Source of the DNA: Acidimicrobiia bacterium
Lineage (GTDB): Bacteria; Actinomycetota; Acidimicrobiia; IMCC26256; JAGNEX01
Assembly: GCA_020637365.1 (NCBI GenBank)
Contig: JACJWE010000003.1
Coordinates: 298,038 to 362,037, forward strand
Direction of reading: 5' to 3'
Length of the DNA: 64,000 nucleotides
Below, piece after piece: positions 53,263 to 63,035 of the stretch (position 1 is its first letter; each line of letters opens with the position of its first letter). The notes under the pieces were generated by a model that saw only the letters and a list, made by a program, of their open reading frames with translations, was not told the origin of the DNA and did no database searches. The position numbers and the translations under genes are program-made.

Positions 53263-54809
53263 CAGGCCACCGCTCCCATGGGTCGCAGCGGGCAGGGCAT
53301 GAGGGCGCTCTCCGCGGTCGCGTCATACACGAACCGGTCGGGGCGGAGCACCACGGTGGCCGCCCCGTGTGAGTCGAACCAGGCGTGCAGCGTGCCGTCC
53401 CGGTCGACGACGGCTCCCTCGGCGGGCGCCGCCCCGGCGGCCGCGACCCGGATCACCGTCGCTGTGGCGTTCCACGCGGCATCGGTGGGGGCGTTCCCGG
53501 TGTGGAGGATGACCCAACCGCTGGGGAGCGCGTCGTCGAGCAGCCGGTCCATTCCGTGGTCGTCGATGACGGTGGGTTGGGGGATCTTGTGGCCGACGGC
53601 GTCGTGGCTCCGGCCGCCGTTCCAGCTGTCGGCGTAGTTGGCGTCGGGGATCCAGAGGCGCCCCTGCACACCGATCATGACCCGCGGGGACCGGTTGACG
53701 AGCCGCAGCATGAGGTCGCGGAGCTTCGCGGTTCGGGTGCGCCGGTGGGTGATGATGCGACCGACGAGGACGGCACGCTTCGTGACCTCACGGACGTGCG
53801 GCTTGCGCTCGGTCTCGTAGGAGTCGAGGACGGCGACATCGAGTTGGCCGCGCAGGACGGCGTCGAGCTTCCAACAGAGGTTCGCCGCGTCCCGGACGCC
53901 GGCGGCCATGCCCTGGCCGATCCAGGGGGGCATGACGTGGGCGGCGTCGCCGGCGAGGAAGATGCGGCCGCGGCGCCACTGCGAGGCGAAGCGAACATGG
54001 TGGCTGTACACAACGGCGCGGAGGATGTCGACGTTGTCGGGGGTGATGCCGTGGCCGGCGAGGAGGCGCCACACGCCCTCATCGCTCACCAGCGCCGCTT
54101 CATCCTCGCCGGGGAGGATGGGAAACTCCCAGCGGTGGTGACCGAGGGGGGTGGGGCAGTCGACGGCTGGTCGGGCGGGGTCGCAATGGAAGCGCAGGAA
54201 GTCGTGGTTGGGCCACTCCTTCTTCATCTTGGTGTCGATCACGACCCAGCGGTCCTCGTAGGTCGTGCCGTCGAAGCCGATGCCCAGGGAGCCGCGTGTC
54301 GGGCTCGAGCCTCCATCGCAGGCGATGACGTAGCGGGCGCTCGCATGCACGAGGGCGTCCTGGCGGATGTCGTGGAGGAGTAGTTCGACGACGCCGCCGG
54401 TGTCTCGGACCTTGAGCGAGTCGTGCTGCAGGCGGATGTCCACGTTCGGGTAGCGGTCCACGCCATCTCGGAGCACCTGCTCGAGGGCCGGTTGGTAGAT
54501 GAAGCTCTGCGGCGGGTGGCCGTGGCCCTTGGACTCGGGGTAGACAGAACCGAGGATCCGCTGGTCGGCGTCGACGAAAGCCGTGGTCCGCTCGGGGAGC
54601 ATGTCCTCCTTGAGCCGATCGACCAAGCCGGTCGTCTGCCAGATGCGGAGGACCTCTTCGTCGGTGGAGATGGCCCGGGCTCGGCTGTAGATGTCGGCCT
54701 CGCGCTCCACCACCAGGACCCGGTGGCCCATGGCGCCGAGGAGGTTCGCGGCGGTGACGCCGGTCGGGCCGTAGCCGATGATCGCGACATCGAAGGTCTC
54801 GTCGCTCAC
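53262..54809 (-). CDS. FAD-dependent aromatic hydroxylase (MhpA-like)
   Basis: 515 residues from GTG 54809, overlapping the aldolase stop (GTGA). FAD motif VAIIGYGPTGVTAANLLGAM, middle motif YVIACDGGSSPTRGSLGI and GD motif RIFLAGDAAHVMPPWIGQGM place it in the class A flavoprotein hydroxylases such as 3-(3-hydroxyphenyl)propionate hydroxylase. It would introduce the hydroxyl needed for ring cleavage. Intact. Confidence 0.92.
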   Translation of the reverse strand: MSDETFDVAIIGYGPTGVTAANLLGAMGHRVLVVEREADIYSRARAISTDEEVLRIWQTTGLVDRLKEDMLPERTTAFVDADQRILGSVYPESKGHGHPPQSFIYQPALEQVLRDGVDRYPNVDIRLQHDSLKVRDTGGVVELLLHDIRQDALVHASARYVIACDGGSSPTRGSLGIGFDGTTYEDRWVVIDTKMKKEWPNHDFLRFHCDPARPAVDCPTPLGHHRWEFPILPGEDEAALVSDEGVWRLLAGHGITPDNVDILRAVVYSHHVRFASQWRRGRIFLAGDAAHVMPPWIGQGMAAGVRDAANLCWKLDAVLRGQLDVAVLDSYETERKPHVREVTKRAVLVGRIITHRRTRTAKLRDLMLRLVNRSPRVMIGVQGRLWIPDANYADSWNGGRSHDAVGHKIPQPTVIDDHGMDRLLDDALPSGWVILHTGNAPTDAAWNATATVIRVAAAGAAPAEGAVVDRDGTLHAWFDSHGAATVVLRPDRFVYDATAESALMPCPLRPMGAVA

Positions 54810-55824
54810 GACGCGCCCCTCTCTCCGATCAGGTCGAGCGCGACGTCGACGATCATGTCCTCCTGGCCGCCGACCATGCGCCGCTTGCCCAGCTCCAAGA
54901 GGATCTCCACGGTGGGGATGTCGTAGCGGGCGCTGGCTCGCTCGGCGTGGCGCAGGAAACTCGAGTAGACGCCGGCGTAGCCGAGGGCGAGGGTCTCGCG
55001 GTCGACGCGGACCGGCCGGTCCTGGAGAGGTCGGACGAGGTCGTCGGCGGCATCCATGAGGGCGATCAGGTCGCAGCCGTGGTCCCAGCCCAGCCGTGAC
55101 GCCGCGGCGATGAATACCTCGAGCGGTGCGTTGCCCGCACCGGCCCCCATGCCCGCCAGCGGCGCGCCGATCCGGTGGCGCCGTGTGCTCGACGGCCACG
55201 ATGGAGTTGGCGACGCCGAGGCTGAGGTTGTGATGGGCGTGCATGCCGAGCTCGGTGGTCGGATCGAGGATGTCGCGCAGTGCGTCGAAGCGTGCGGCGA
55301 TGTCTCCCATGAGCTGGGCGCCGCCGGAGTCGACGACATAGATGCACGTTGCGCCGTAGGACTCCATCTTCTTGGCCTGGACGGCGAGCTCGGCGGGGGT
55401 CGTCATGTGGCTCATCATCAAGAAGCCGACGGTTTCCATGCCGAGGGTGCGCGGCGGCGATGTGCTGGGCCGAGATGTCGGCCTCGGTGCAGTGGGTGGC
55501 GATCCGGACGATCCGGGCGCCGGCCGCATAGGCGTTGCGGAGGTCGTGCTCGGTCCCGATGCCGGGGAGGAGGAGGGTGGCGACCTGGGCGTTGGTGACG
55601 TTGGCGGCGACGGCCTCGATCCACTCGAGGTCGGTGTGGGCACCGAAGCCGTAGATGCACGATGAGCCCGACAGGCCGTCGCCGTGCGCCACCTCGATCG
55701 AGTCGACGCCGGCAGCGTCGAGGGCCTTGGCGATCTCCACGGCCTGTTCGACGGTGTACTGGTGGCCGATGGCGTGCATGCCGTCGCGCAGGGTCACGTC
55801 GGAGATGTACAGCTGCGGGCTCAT
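54806..55824 (-). CDS. 4-hydroxy-2-oxovalerate aldolase, two frameshifts
   Basis: About 340 residues from ATG 55824. SPQLYISDVTLRDGMHAIGH and QYTVEQAVEIAKALDAAGVD, VAHGDGLSGSSCIYGFGAHT are in the first frame; LGMETVGFLMMSHMTTPAEL and YGATCIYVVDSGGAQLMGDI, LGMHAHHNLSLGVANSIVAV in the second; AGMGAGAGNAPLEVFIAAAS and RYDIPTVEILLELGKRRMVG in the third. The metal site (Asp in DVTLRDG and His pair in MHAHHN) is present. Breaks near 55450 and 55180. It yields pyruvate and an aldehyde that is channelled to the dehydrogenase encoded just upstream. Confidence 0.85.
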
Positions 55825-56765
55825 GCGAAGGCTCCGGCGGTCGAGGCGATCTTGTCGGCGGTCCGCAGAGCAGCCGAGGTCATGATGTCCAGGTTCCCGG
55901 CGTACTCCGGGAGGTAATGGGCAGCGCCCGCAACTTCGAGGAACACGGTGACTCGGGTGCCCCAGAACTTCCCCGTCTCGGGGATGTGGAGGGATCGTGT
56001 TGTTGGTGGACGTCGAACTGGACGTCTTGCTTGAGGCGGTAGCCGGGCACGTAGGCCTGGACCCGTTCGACCTGTGCGTGGATGGACTCGGCGATGGCGT
56101 CGTGATCGCACTCACCGTCGACGAGGCAGTACACGGTGTTGCGCATCAGCAGCGGCGGCTCGGCCGGGTTCAGGATGATCACGGCCTTGCCCCGTGCAGC
56201 ACCGCCGACCACCTCGAGAGCCTTGGACGTGGTCTCGGTGAACTCATCGATGTTGGCCCGTGTGCCCGGCCCGGCCGAGCGGGAGGAGATCGAGGACACG
56301 ATCTCGGCGTAGGACACGAGGGCGACGTCGTTGACCGCGGCGACAATGGGCACCGTTGCCTGCCCGCCGCAGGTGACCATATTCAGGTTCGGCTCCTCGA
56401 GGTGGTCGTCGAGATTGACGACAGGAACGCAATAGGGCCCGACGGCAGCCGGGGTGAGGTCGAGCATCTTGACGCCGGTCGGCTCCAGGAGGCCCCAGTT
56501 GTGGAGGTGGGCGCCAGCTGAGGTGGCGTCGAACACGAGGCGGATCTCGTCGAAGTTCGGGAGGCCGAGGAGTCCTTCGACTCCATCGCTCGCTGGTGGG
56601 GACCTTCATCCTGGCGGCGCGGGCGAGTCCGTCGGAGTCGGGGTCGATACCGACCATCGCGCCCATCTCGAGGTGCTCGGCGTTGCGGAGCACCTTGATC
56701 ATGAGGTCGGTCCCGATGTTGCCGGAACCCATGATGGCGACCGGCCACTTCTGTGTCGTGGACAT
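55821..56765 (-). CDS. Acetaldehyde dehydrogenase (acylating), two frameshifts
   Basis: About 313 residues from ATG 56765. KWPVAIMGSGNIGTDLMIKV and GAMVGIDPDSDGLARAARMK begin it; after a break near 56570 DATSAGAHLHNWGLLEPTGV, NLNMVTCGGQATVPIVAAVN (catalytic Cys) and AEIVSSISSRSAGPGTRANI; after a second break near 55990 VTVFLEVAGAAHYLPEYAGN. MhpF/BphJ type: oxidises the aldehyde to acyl-CoA. Coupled by ATGA to the aldolase, its physical partner. Confidence 0.86.
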
Positions 56766-56773
56766 GGGTGCTC

Positions 56774-57565
56774 TCAGGTGAAGTTGGCGGTGACGGTGCC
56801 GAGGCCGCTGAAGCGGGCCTCGACGTGGTCGCCGGCGGACAGGAACGGTGCGGAGGTGCAGGACCCGGGCATCACGAGGTGACCGGCCTCGAGGGTGATG
56901 CCCATCGGCCCGAGCGTGTTGGCCAACCAGGCGACCGCCTGGGCGGGGTGGCCCAGCACGGCAGCGCCGGTGCCGGTGGAGACGACCTCGCCGTTGACGA
57001 GGAGTTCGCAGACGATGTCGGGCAGCGAACCGGCCTCGTCGAGGGAGACCCACGTGGAGCCGAGGACGGTGCCGGCGGCGCTCGCGTTGTCTGCGATGGT
57101 GTCGGCGAGGGTGATCTTCCAGTCGGCGACGCGGCTGTCGACGATCTCCAGCGAGGCGATGACGGCGTCGGTGGCGGCGAGCACATCCTCGACCGTGACG
57201 CCGGGCCCCGTGAGGGGCGAGTGCAGGCGGAAGGTGATCTCCGGTTCGATGCGGGGTGCGCAGAAGCGGACGATCGGGAGCTCGACGTCGTCGGCGTGGA
57301 CCATGTCGTCGAGCAGGTGGCCGTAGTCGGGCTCGTCGACGCCGAGGAGCTCCTGCATGGCCGTGGCGGTCAAACCGACCTTGTGGCCGAGCACCTCGGC
57401 GCCCTCTGCGTTCCGGCGGCGGATGTTCACCAGCTGGATCTCGTACGCGCCCGAGGCTTCGAGGCCCGGGTAGGTCTCGCTCAGCGGCGGGATGGGTGCG
57501 GCGTCGCGCTCGGCGGTTGCGAGCGCTGCAGCCGCCTGGGCCCGCCGGTCGGCATCGATGGTCAT
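56774..57565 (-). CDS. 2-oxopent-4-enoate hydratase
   Basis: 263 residues from ATG 57565. AYEIQLVNIRRRNAEGAEVL, GHKVGLTATAMQELLGVDEP, YGHLLDDMVHADDVELPIVR and RIEPEITFRLHSPLTGPGVT are the MhpD/BphH signature with the Glu-x-Glu metal site. It adds water to the dienoate from the C-C hydrolase, before aldol cleavage. First gene of the leftward operon, intact. Confidence 0.94.
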   Translation of the reverse strand: MTIDADRRAQAAAALATAERDAAPIPPLSETYPGLEASGAYEIQLVNIRRRNAEGAEVLGHKVGLTATAMQELLGVDEPDYGHLLDDMVHADDVELPIVRFCAPRIEPEITFRLHSPLTGPGVTVEDVLAATDAVIASLEIVDSRVADWKITLADTIADNASAAGTVLGSTWVSLDEAGSLPDIVCELLVNGEVVSTGTGAAVLGHPAQAVAWLANTLGPMGITLEAGHLVMPGSCTSAPFLSAGDHVEARFSGLGTVTANFT

Positions 57566-57597
57566 GGGTGGTCTCCCCTCACGCTCGGAGGTTCTGC

Positions 57598-57626
57598 TTG
57601 ACCCCCGACTCCGGAGACCTTATCGT
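57598..57626 (+). promoter_or_regulatory. Sigma-70-type promoter in the divergent region
   Basis: TTGACC at 57598 and TATCGT at 57621 are separated by 17 bases, 34 bases before the rightward GTG start. The 94-base gap between the two divergent operons must also hold the leftward promoter and operator; CTCCGGAG at 57609-57616 is a small palindrome inside the spacer. Confidence 0.5.
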
Positions 57627-57659
57627 AGTCATCGTTCCAATAGCAAGAGGGATCTCAAC

Positions 57660-58812
57660 GTGGCATTGATCGATGAGGTGCGGGCCATTGCGGCGGAGCT
57701 GGCCGCAGCAGACGAAGAGGGCGGGCCCTGGGCCGGCTTCCCGACACGACCTGGAAGCAGCTGATGGCCTCCGGAGTGCTGCGATCGCTGCAGCCCGCCC
57801 GGTTCGGGGGTGGCGAGGTGCCCTCGTCGACTTCCTCGACGCGATCGTCGAGCTGTCTGCCGCCTCACCTTCGGCCGGCTGGGTCGCCGGCGTCATCGGC
57901 GTCCACCCGTGGCAGCTTGCCCTGTTCGCCGACGAGACCCAGCAGGAGATGTGGGCCCAGGATCCGGAGCGGATGCACTCGTCCTCCTACAACCCGACCG
58001 GCTCGGCCATCCGGGTGGACGGCGGCTACGAGGTCTCGGGTCGCTGGTCGTTCTCCTCGGGCTGCGACCACTGCGAGGGCGTGAACCTCGGCGCCGTCGT
58101 GCGCGCCGAAGGAGCCCCAATCCCGGAGTACCGGTCGTTCCTGCTCCACCCCGGCCAGTACCGCATCGAGGACACCTGGAAGGTCGCAGGGCTCCAGGGC
58201 ACCGGCTCCAAGGACATCGTGGTGGAGGCGGCGTTCGTTCCCGAGCACCGGTCCCAGTCCCACGTCGACTATGCCCTCGGTGCCCCGCTGTCGGGACAGG
58301 ACGTGAACCCCGGCCCGCTCTACCGCCTCCCTGGTCCGTCGTGTTCAATGCCGCGCTCGCCGCGTCCGTCCTCGGGTCGGCGCAGGGGTTCATCGAGATC
58401 TGGACCACCGAGGCCGCAGCACGGGTCATCCCGCCGGGGATCCGGCTGGCCGACGACCCTCACCCAGCGGCGCCTGGCCGACTCCACGTGGACCCTCGAC
58501 GCTGCCATCGGATCGATGCGCAGCGCTGCGATCGAGCTCCAGGCCCGGGCCGAGGCTCACGACACCCCGTCCATGGAGGACCGTGGCCGGTACCGCTGGA
58601 ACCTCAACCGCGGCTGCGAGCTCGTCGGCCAGGCCGTCGCCGACCTGATGCGTGCCGCCTCGGGCCGATCGTTCTTTCTCGACCACCCGCTGCAGTCCCG
58701 GTTCCAGGATGTCCAGGGCGCTCTCGGCCACGCCTTCTTGGTGCCCGACCCGCTCGCCAAGGCCGTCGGTGGCGCGCTGTTGGGCACCGACAAGCCGGAG
58801 ATGGTCCTGTGA
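57660..58812 (+). CDS. HsaA-like flavin-dependent hydroxylase (acyl-CoA dehydrogenase fold), four frameshifts
   Basis: From GTG 57660 (AGAGGG upstream) the protein, about 385 residues, runs through several frames: ALIDEVRAIAAELAAADEEG, LMASGVLRSLQPARFGGGE, ALVDFLDAIVELSAASPSAG, VAGVIGVHPWQLALFADETQ, GYEVSGRWSFSSGCDHCEGV, VFNAALAASVLGSAQGFIEI and LADSTWTLDAAIGSMRSAAI to FLDHPLQSRFQDVQGALGHA. Breaks near 57755, 57820, 58335 and 58457, the last repaired by two extra C in a C run. Oxygenase component of two-component hydroxylases, needing a flavin reductase not seen here. Confidence 0.82.
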
Positions 58813-59727
58813 GCACCGGCGCGATCGTGCAGTCGCTCGCCTACATCGGCGTCACGAGCCCGGCCGCTGAACGGTGGCGGGCGTTCGGGCCCGACCTCCT
58901 CGCCCTCGAACCTGTCGCCGATGGCGGACGGCTCGCTGCGCTTCCGCAACGACGAACTCGACTGGCGCATCACCATCCACCCCGGCGACGCCGATGACCT
59001 CGCCTACCTCGGCTGGGACGTCGGCAGTGCCGACGGGCTAGCACGCGCCACGGAGGCGATCGCCGCGGCGGGCTGCGAGGTCCATGGGGGAGATGTGGCC
59101 CTGGCAGCGATCCGAGGCGTGGAGGATGTCGCCTGGTTCCTCGACCCCTTCGGCTTCCGCCACGAGTTCACCCACGGGCCGCACATCGGCGCCACGCCGT
59201 TCCAGCCCGGCGCCGACTGCGTCCGGTTCGTCACCGGCGAGGGCGGGCTCGGCCACGCGGTGCTGATCGTCCCCGACCTCGACGCCGCCACCGACTTCTA
59301 CGTCGGGGCCATGGGATTCGGGCACAGCGACGACATCGACATGGGCCTGTTCGTGCGGTTCCTGCACTGCAACCAGCGCCACCACACCCTGGCGTTCTCG
59401 ACCGTGCCCGGCATGGTCGGCTTCCACCACCTGATGCTCGAAGTGACCGACCCCGACGTCGTCGAGCGCGCCTACGCCCGAGCCAGGGCCGACCAGGTGC
59501 CTGTCGCCATGACCCTGGGCAAGCACACCAACGACGAGATGTTCTCGTTCTACGTCCGCACGCCCTCGGGCTTCGAGATCGAGTACGGGGCCGGCGGCCG
59601 CCTGATCGACCCCGACGACTGGGAGACCGTGCGATTCGATGCGATGAGCCACTGGGGCCACGAGGCCCCGTCCCCGCCGCTGTTCCCCGGCATCCTTCGC
59701 CCCGCCTCCTGGACGGACCACACATGA
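58809..59727 (+). CDS. Second extradiol dioxygenase (VOC family), one frameshift
   Basis: About 306 residues from GTG 58809 (GTGA overlap). VQSLAYIGVTSPAAERWRAF then, after one missing base near 58925, GSLRFRNDELDWRITIHPGD. Catalytic set: His in GGLGHAVLIVPDLDAA, His in VGFHHLMLEVTDPDVV, Glu in SGFEIEYGAGGRLI, and GKHTNDEMFSFYVRTPSG. BphC/HsaC type. Distinct from the leftward copy, so two ring-cleavage enzymes serve the cluster. Confidence 0.88.
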
Positions 59728-60573
59728 CCATGATCACCACCCGAGACCTGACCGTCACTGACCGGACGGGCCGCAACGTCACGTTCCACCTGTCGGCATC
59801 GGGCGACCGTCGAAGCCACCCATCCTGTGGCTCCACGGTTCCGGCCCCGGCGTCACCGCCCTCACCAACTGGGACCATCTCCTCGACGACCTCGAGGGCG
59901 ACTTCCACAACATCGCCCCCGACATCATCGGATTCGGCGACTCCACCCACCCCGACCCAGCCCCCGAAGGACTCGGTCCGTTCACCACCTACCGGGTCGA
60001 CACGCTCATCGCACTCCTCGACGAGCTCGGCATCGACCAGGTCAGCCTCGTCGGCAACTCGATGGGCGGGATCATCAGCCTGTGCCTCGCCCTCGCCCAC
60101 CCGGCACGCGTGCGTCGGATCGTCCTCATGGGCACCGGCGGCGCACCGGTCCCACCAACACCCGAGCTGGTGTCGCTCATCCTCTTCTACGAGGACCCGA
60201 CCGTCGAGGCCATGGCCGACCTCATGACCAAGTTCGTGTTCGACCCCGCCGTGCTCGGCGACGAGCTCCACGGCATCGCCGCCGAGCGGATGGCCTGCGC
60301 CAGCCGACCCGAGGTCGAACGATCCCACTGCGCGCCACGTTCGCCTTCGCCGGCGACCCGCTCCCAATCTCAAAGGACACCATGGCCACCATCACCCAAC
60401 CCGTCCTCGTCGTACACGGCCGCGACGACCGTCTCATGCCCCTCGAATGCGGCCACTGGTACGCCGACGCCATCCCCGGCGCCACGCTCGAGATCATCGA
60501 CGACGCCGGCCACTGGCTCCAGATCGAGCACCACGACCGGTTCCGCGACCTCGTCCGGGAGTTCCTCCGATGA
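59724..60573 (+). CDS. Second C-C hydrolase (alpha/beta hydrolase), two frameshifts
   Basis: About 284 residues. TTRDLTVTDRTGRNVTFHLS, then ILWLHGSGPGVTALTNWDHL, nucleophile Ser in VSLVGNSMGGIISLCLALA, LRATFAFAGDPLPISKDTMA, Asp in LVVHGRDDRLMPLECGHW and His in IIDDAGHWLQIEHHDRF. Breaks near 59815 and 60325. BphD/HsaD type. ATGA overlaps with both neighbours. Confidence 0.86.
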
Positions 60574-61509
60574 GCACCGCCCGCCGCATCGACACCCACC
60601 ACCACGTCGTCCCACCCGCCTTCGCCGAGTGGCTCACCGCCAAGGGCCTCGACGCCCGGCGGCCGCGAGATCCCTGCTTGGGACCCCGAAGCCGCCCTGT
60701 TCCTCATGGACCGCCACGACGTCGCTACGGCCATCCTCTCGGTCTCGATGCCCGGCGTCCACCTCGGCGACGACGCCGAGGCGCGGTCCATGGCACGGGA
60801 GGTGAACGACTACGCCGCCCAGATCGTGCGTGACCACCCGGGGCGCTTCGGCTTCTTCGCCACCCCTGCCGCTGCCCGATGTGGACGGCGCGCTCGCTGA
60901 ACTCGACCGAGCCTTCGACACGCTCGGCGCCGACGGCGTCATCCTCCTCGCCAACCACCGCAGCACCTACCTGGGCGACCCGCTCTTCGACCCAATCTTC
61001 GACGAGCTCCAACGCCGAGGCAGCGTCGCGTTCGTGCACCCCACAACCCTCCCGGGCTGGCGCCGCTCGACGGGATCCCCGCCTACATGGCCGACTTCCT
61101 CCTCGACACCACCCGGGCCGCCATCAACCTCGCCCGGAGCGGCACCCTCGAACGCTGCCCAGACGTCAAGGTGATCCTCTCCCACGCCGGCGGGTTCATC
61201 CCCTACGGGGCCTTCCGGTTCGCCGTCGCAGCCGGCGGTGATGACCTGTTCAAGGGCCTCGAACGCCTTGGCCGCTACTACTTCGACACCGCCCTATCCA
61301 CTACGCCCTCGGCACTGCCGAGCCTCCTCGCCTTCACCACACCGGACAAGGTGACCTACGGCAGCGACTGGCCCTACGCCCCGGACTTCGCCGTCGCCGG
61401 CATGGCCGCCCTTTACGAGGCCTACGACCTCGACAGCACAGCCCGCCACCAGATCGACCGAGGCACCGCCGAGACGCTCTTGCCCCGCTTCGCCAAGGAG
61501 AACACATGA
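60570..61509 (+). CDS. Amidohydrolase-family decarboxylase/hydrolase, three frameshifts
   Basis: About 315 residues. Metal motif RRIDTHHHVVPPAFAEWLTA, then IPAWDPEAALFLMDRHDVAT, SVSMPGVHLGDDAEARSMAR, PDVDGALAELDRAFDTLGAD, GVILLANHRSTYLGDPLFDP, RCPDVKVILSHAGGFIPYGA and YGSDWPYAPDFAVAGM with the last Asp ligand. Amidohydrolase_2 (ACMSD-like) family, often decarboxylating aromatic or ring-opened acids. Breaks near 60665, 60880 and 61075. Confidence 0.82.
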
Positions 61510-63035
61510 CCAGCACAACCCCTGCGACCGAGTCGAGCCACCGAGGCGTGCTCTTCTCGATGTGCCTCGCCCTCGTCCTCGTCGTCGGCACCGTCTCGGC
61601 GATCAACCTCGCCCTGCCCGACCTCGCCGTCGATCTCGGCGCGTCGAACACCGACCTCACCTGGATCGCCGACAGCTACACCGTGGCGCTCGCCGCGCTC
61701 GTCCTTCCCCTCGGAGCCCTCGGCGACCGAGTTGGCCGCAAGCGACTCCTGCTCATCGGGTCCGCCGTGTTCGGTGCTGCCTCGCTGGGCGCCGCACTCG
61801 CAGGGACGACGCACACCCTCATCCTCTGGCGCGTCTTGATGGGCGCCGGCGCCGCCATGATCATGCCGGGCACCCTCTCCACCTTCACCGCAGCGTTCCC
61901 ACCGGAGAAGCGCGCCAAGGGCGTCGCGACATGGTCGGGATTCGCATCCGCCGGAGCAGTCCTCGGCTTGCTCGTCTCCGGCAGCCTGCTCGAACGATGG
62001 GGATGGAACTCGATCTTCTTCGCCACGAGCGCTGCCGCGTTGGTCGTCGGCCTGTGCGCCTGGAAGCTCGCACCCGAGACCCGTGATGAGGAGCATGTCC
62101 CCTTCGACGTCGTCGGTGGGCTCCTCCTCGCCATCGGCGTCGGCGGCCTCGTCTTCGCCATCATCGAAGGCAGCGAGAAGGGCTTCACCCACGCGATGGC
62201 TCTCGGCGGGTTCGGCTGCGCCCTCGTCGGCTTCGTCGGCTACGTCGTCGCCGGGCTCCGCAACGACCACCCGCTCCTGGACCCCCGGCTCTTCGCCCTC
62301 CGTGGGTTCCGGGCCGGAGCGATCACGATTCTGGTGCAGTTCATGGCGGTCTTCGGCTTCTTCTTCGTCGGGCTCCAGTACCTCCAGCTCGTCCTCGACT
62401 ACAGCCCCCTCCGCGCCGCCATCGCCCTGCTGCCCGTCGCCGTGGTCGTCGTCCCCATCGCGCAGCTGACCCCTTGGCTGGTCGAACGGCTCGGCCTCAA
62501 GTGGGTCATGGCCATCGGCCTGGCCGCGATGTCCGCGGGGATGCTCTTGAACACCCGCCTCGACGTCGACTCGGGGTACCTACCGTTCCTCGTCGGGTTG
62601 CTCATAGCAGGGTTGGGGATCGGTCTGACCAGCTCCACCGGGACGAGCGCGATCACCGGATCGCTCGGCCGTGACCGTCAAGGCGTCGCCTCGGCCATGA
62701 ACGACACGACGCGGGAGATCGGCTCGGCGATAGGGATCGCCGTCATGGGTTCCGTCTACGGCAGCCACTACCGCGACGCCTTGCCTGCCGACAACGGGCA
62801 ACTCCCCGCCCAAGCCGTCGAAGCAATCCGCGAGTCCGCCGCTGGCGGCATCGAAGTCACCCGCCGGCTCGCCGCGGCCGGGCAAGTTGACGCCGCCGCA
62901 CAGCTAGGCCAGGTCATTCGAGTGGCGTTCATCGACGGTCTCACCGCGTCGCTGACCGTCATCGGCGTCGTCCTGGCCCTTGCCGCGGTGGCGGTGCTGA
63001 TCCGGGCACCCCGACACCTCGACGACAAGACATGA
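61506..63035 (+). CDS. MFS transporter, DHA2 family
   Basis: 509 residues, about 14 membrane segments. SAINLALPDLAVDLGASNTD, LTWIADSYTVALAALVLPLG, GDRVGRKRLLLIGSAVFGAA and MGAGAAMIMPGTLSTFTAAF are family motifs. Its place at the end of the catabolic operon with ATGA overlaps on both sides suggests uptake or export of an aromatic substrate or intermediate. Intact. Confidence 0.93.
   Translation: MTSTTPATESSHRGVLFSMCLALVLVVGTVSAINLALPDLAVDLGASNTDLTWIADSYTVALAALVLPLGALGDRVGRKRLLLIGSAVFGAASLGAALAGTTHTLILWRVLMGAGAAMIMPGTLSTFTAAFPPEKRAKGVATWSGFASAGAVLGLLVSGSLLERWGWNSIFFATSAAALVVGLCAWKLAPETRDEEHVPFDVVGGLLLAIGVGGLVFAIIEGSEKGFTHAMALGGFGCALVGFVGYVVAGLRNDHPLLDPRLFALRGFRAGAITILVQFMAVFGFFFVGLQYLQLVLDYSPLRAAIALLPVAVVVVPIAQLTPWLVERLGLKWVMAIGLAAMSAGMLLNTRLDVDSGYLPFLVGLLIAGLGIGLTSSTGTSAITGSLGRDRQGVASAMNDTTREIGSAIGIAVMGSVYGSHYRDALPADNGQLPAQAVEAIRESAAGGIEVTRRLAAAGQVDAAAQLGQVIRVAFIDGLTASLTVIGVVLALAAVAVLIRAPRHLDDKT

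Noticed and set aside
53262..55643. Apparent 793-residue fusion protein (aldolase plus hydroxylase)
   Set aside because: The open frame crosses from a frameshifted aldolase into the FAD hydroxylase; the hydroxylase has its own GTG start at 54809 and the true aldolase end is in another frame.
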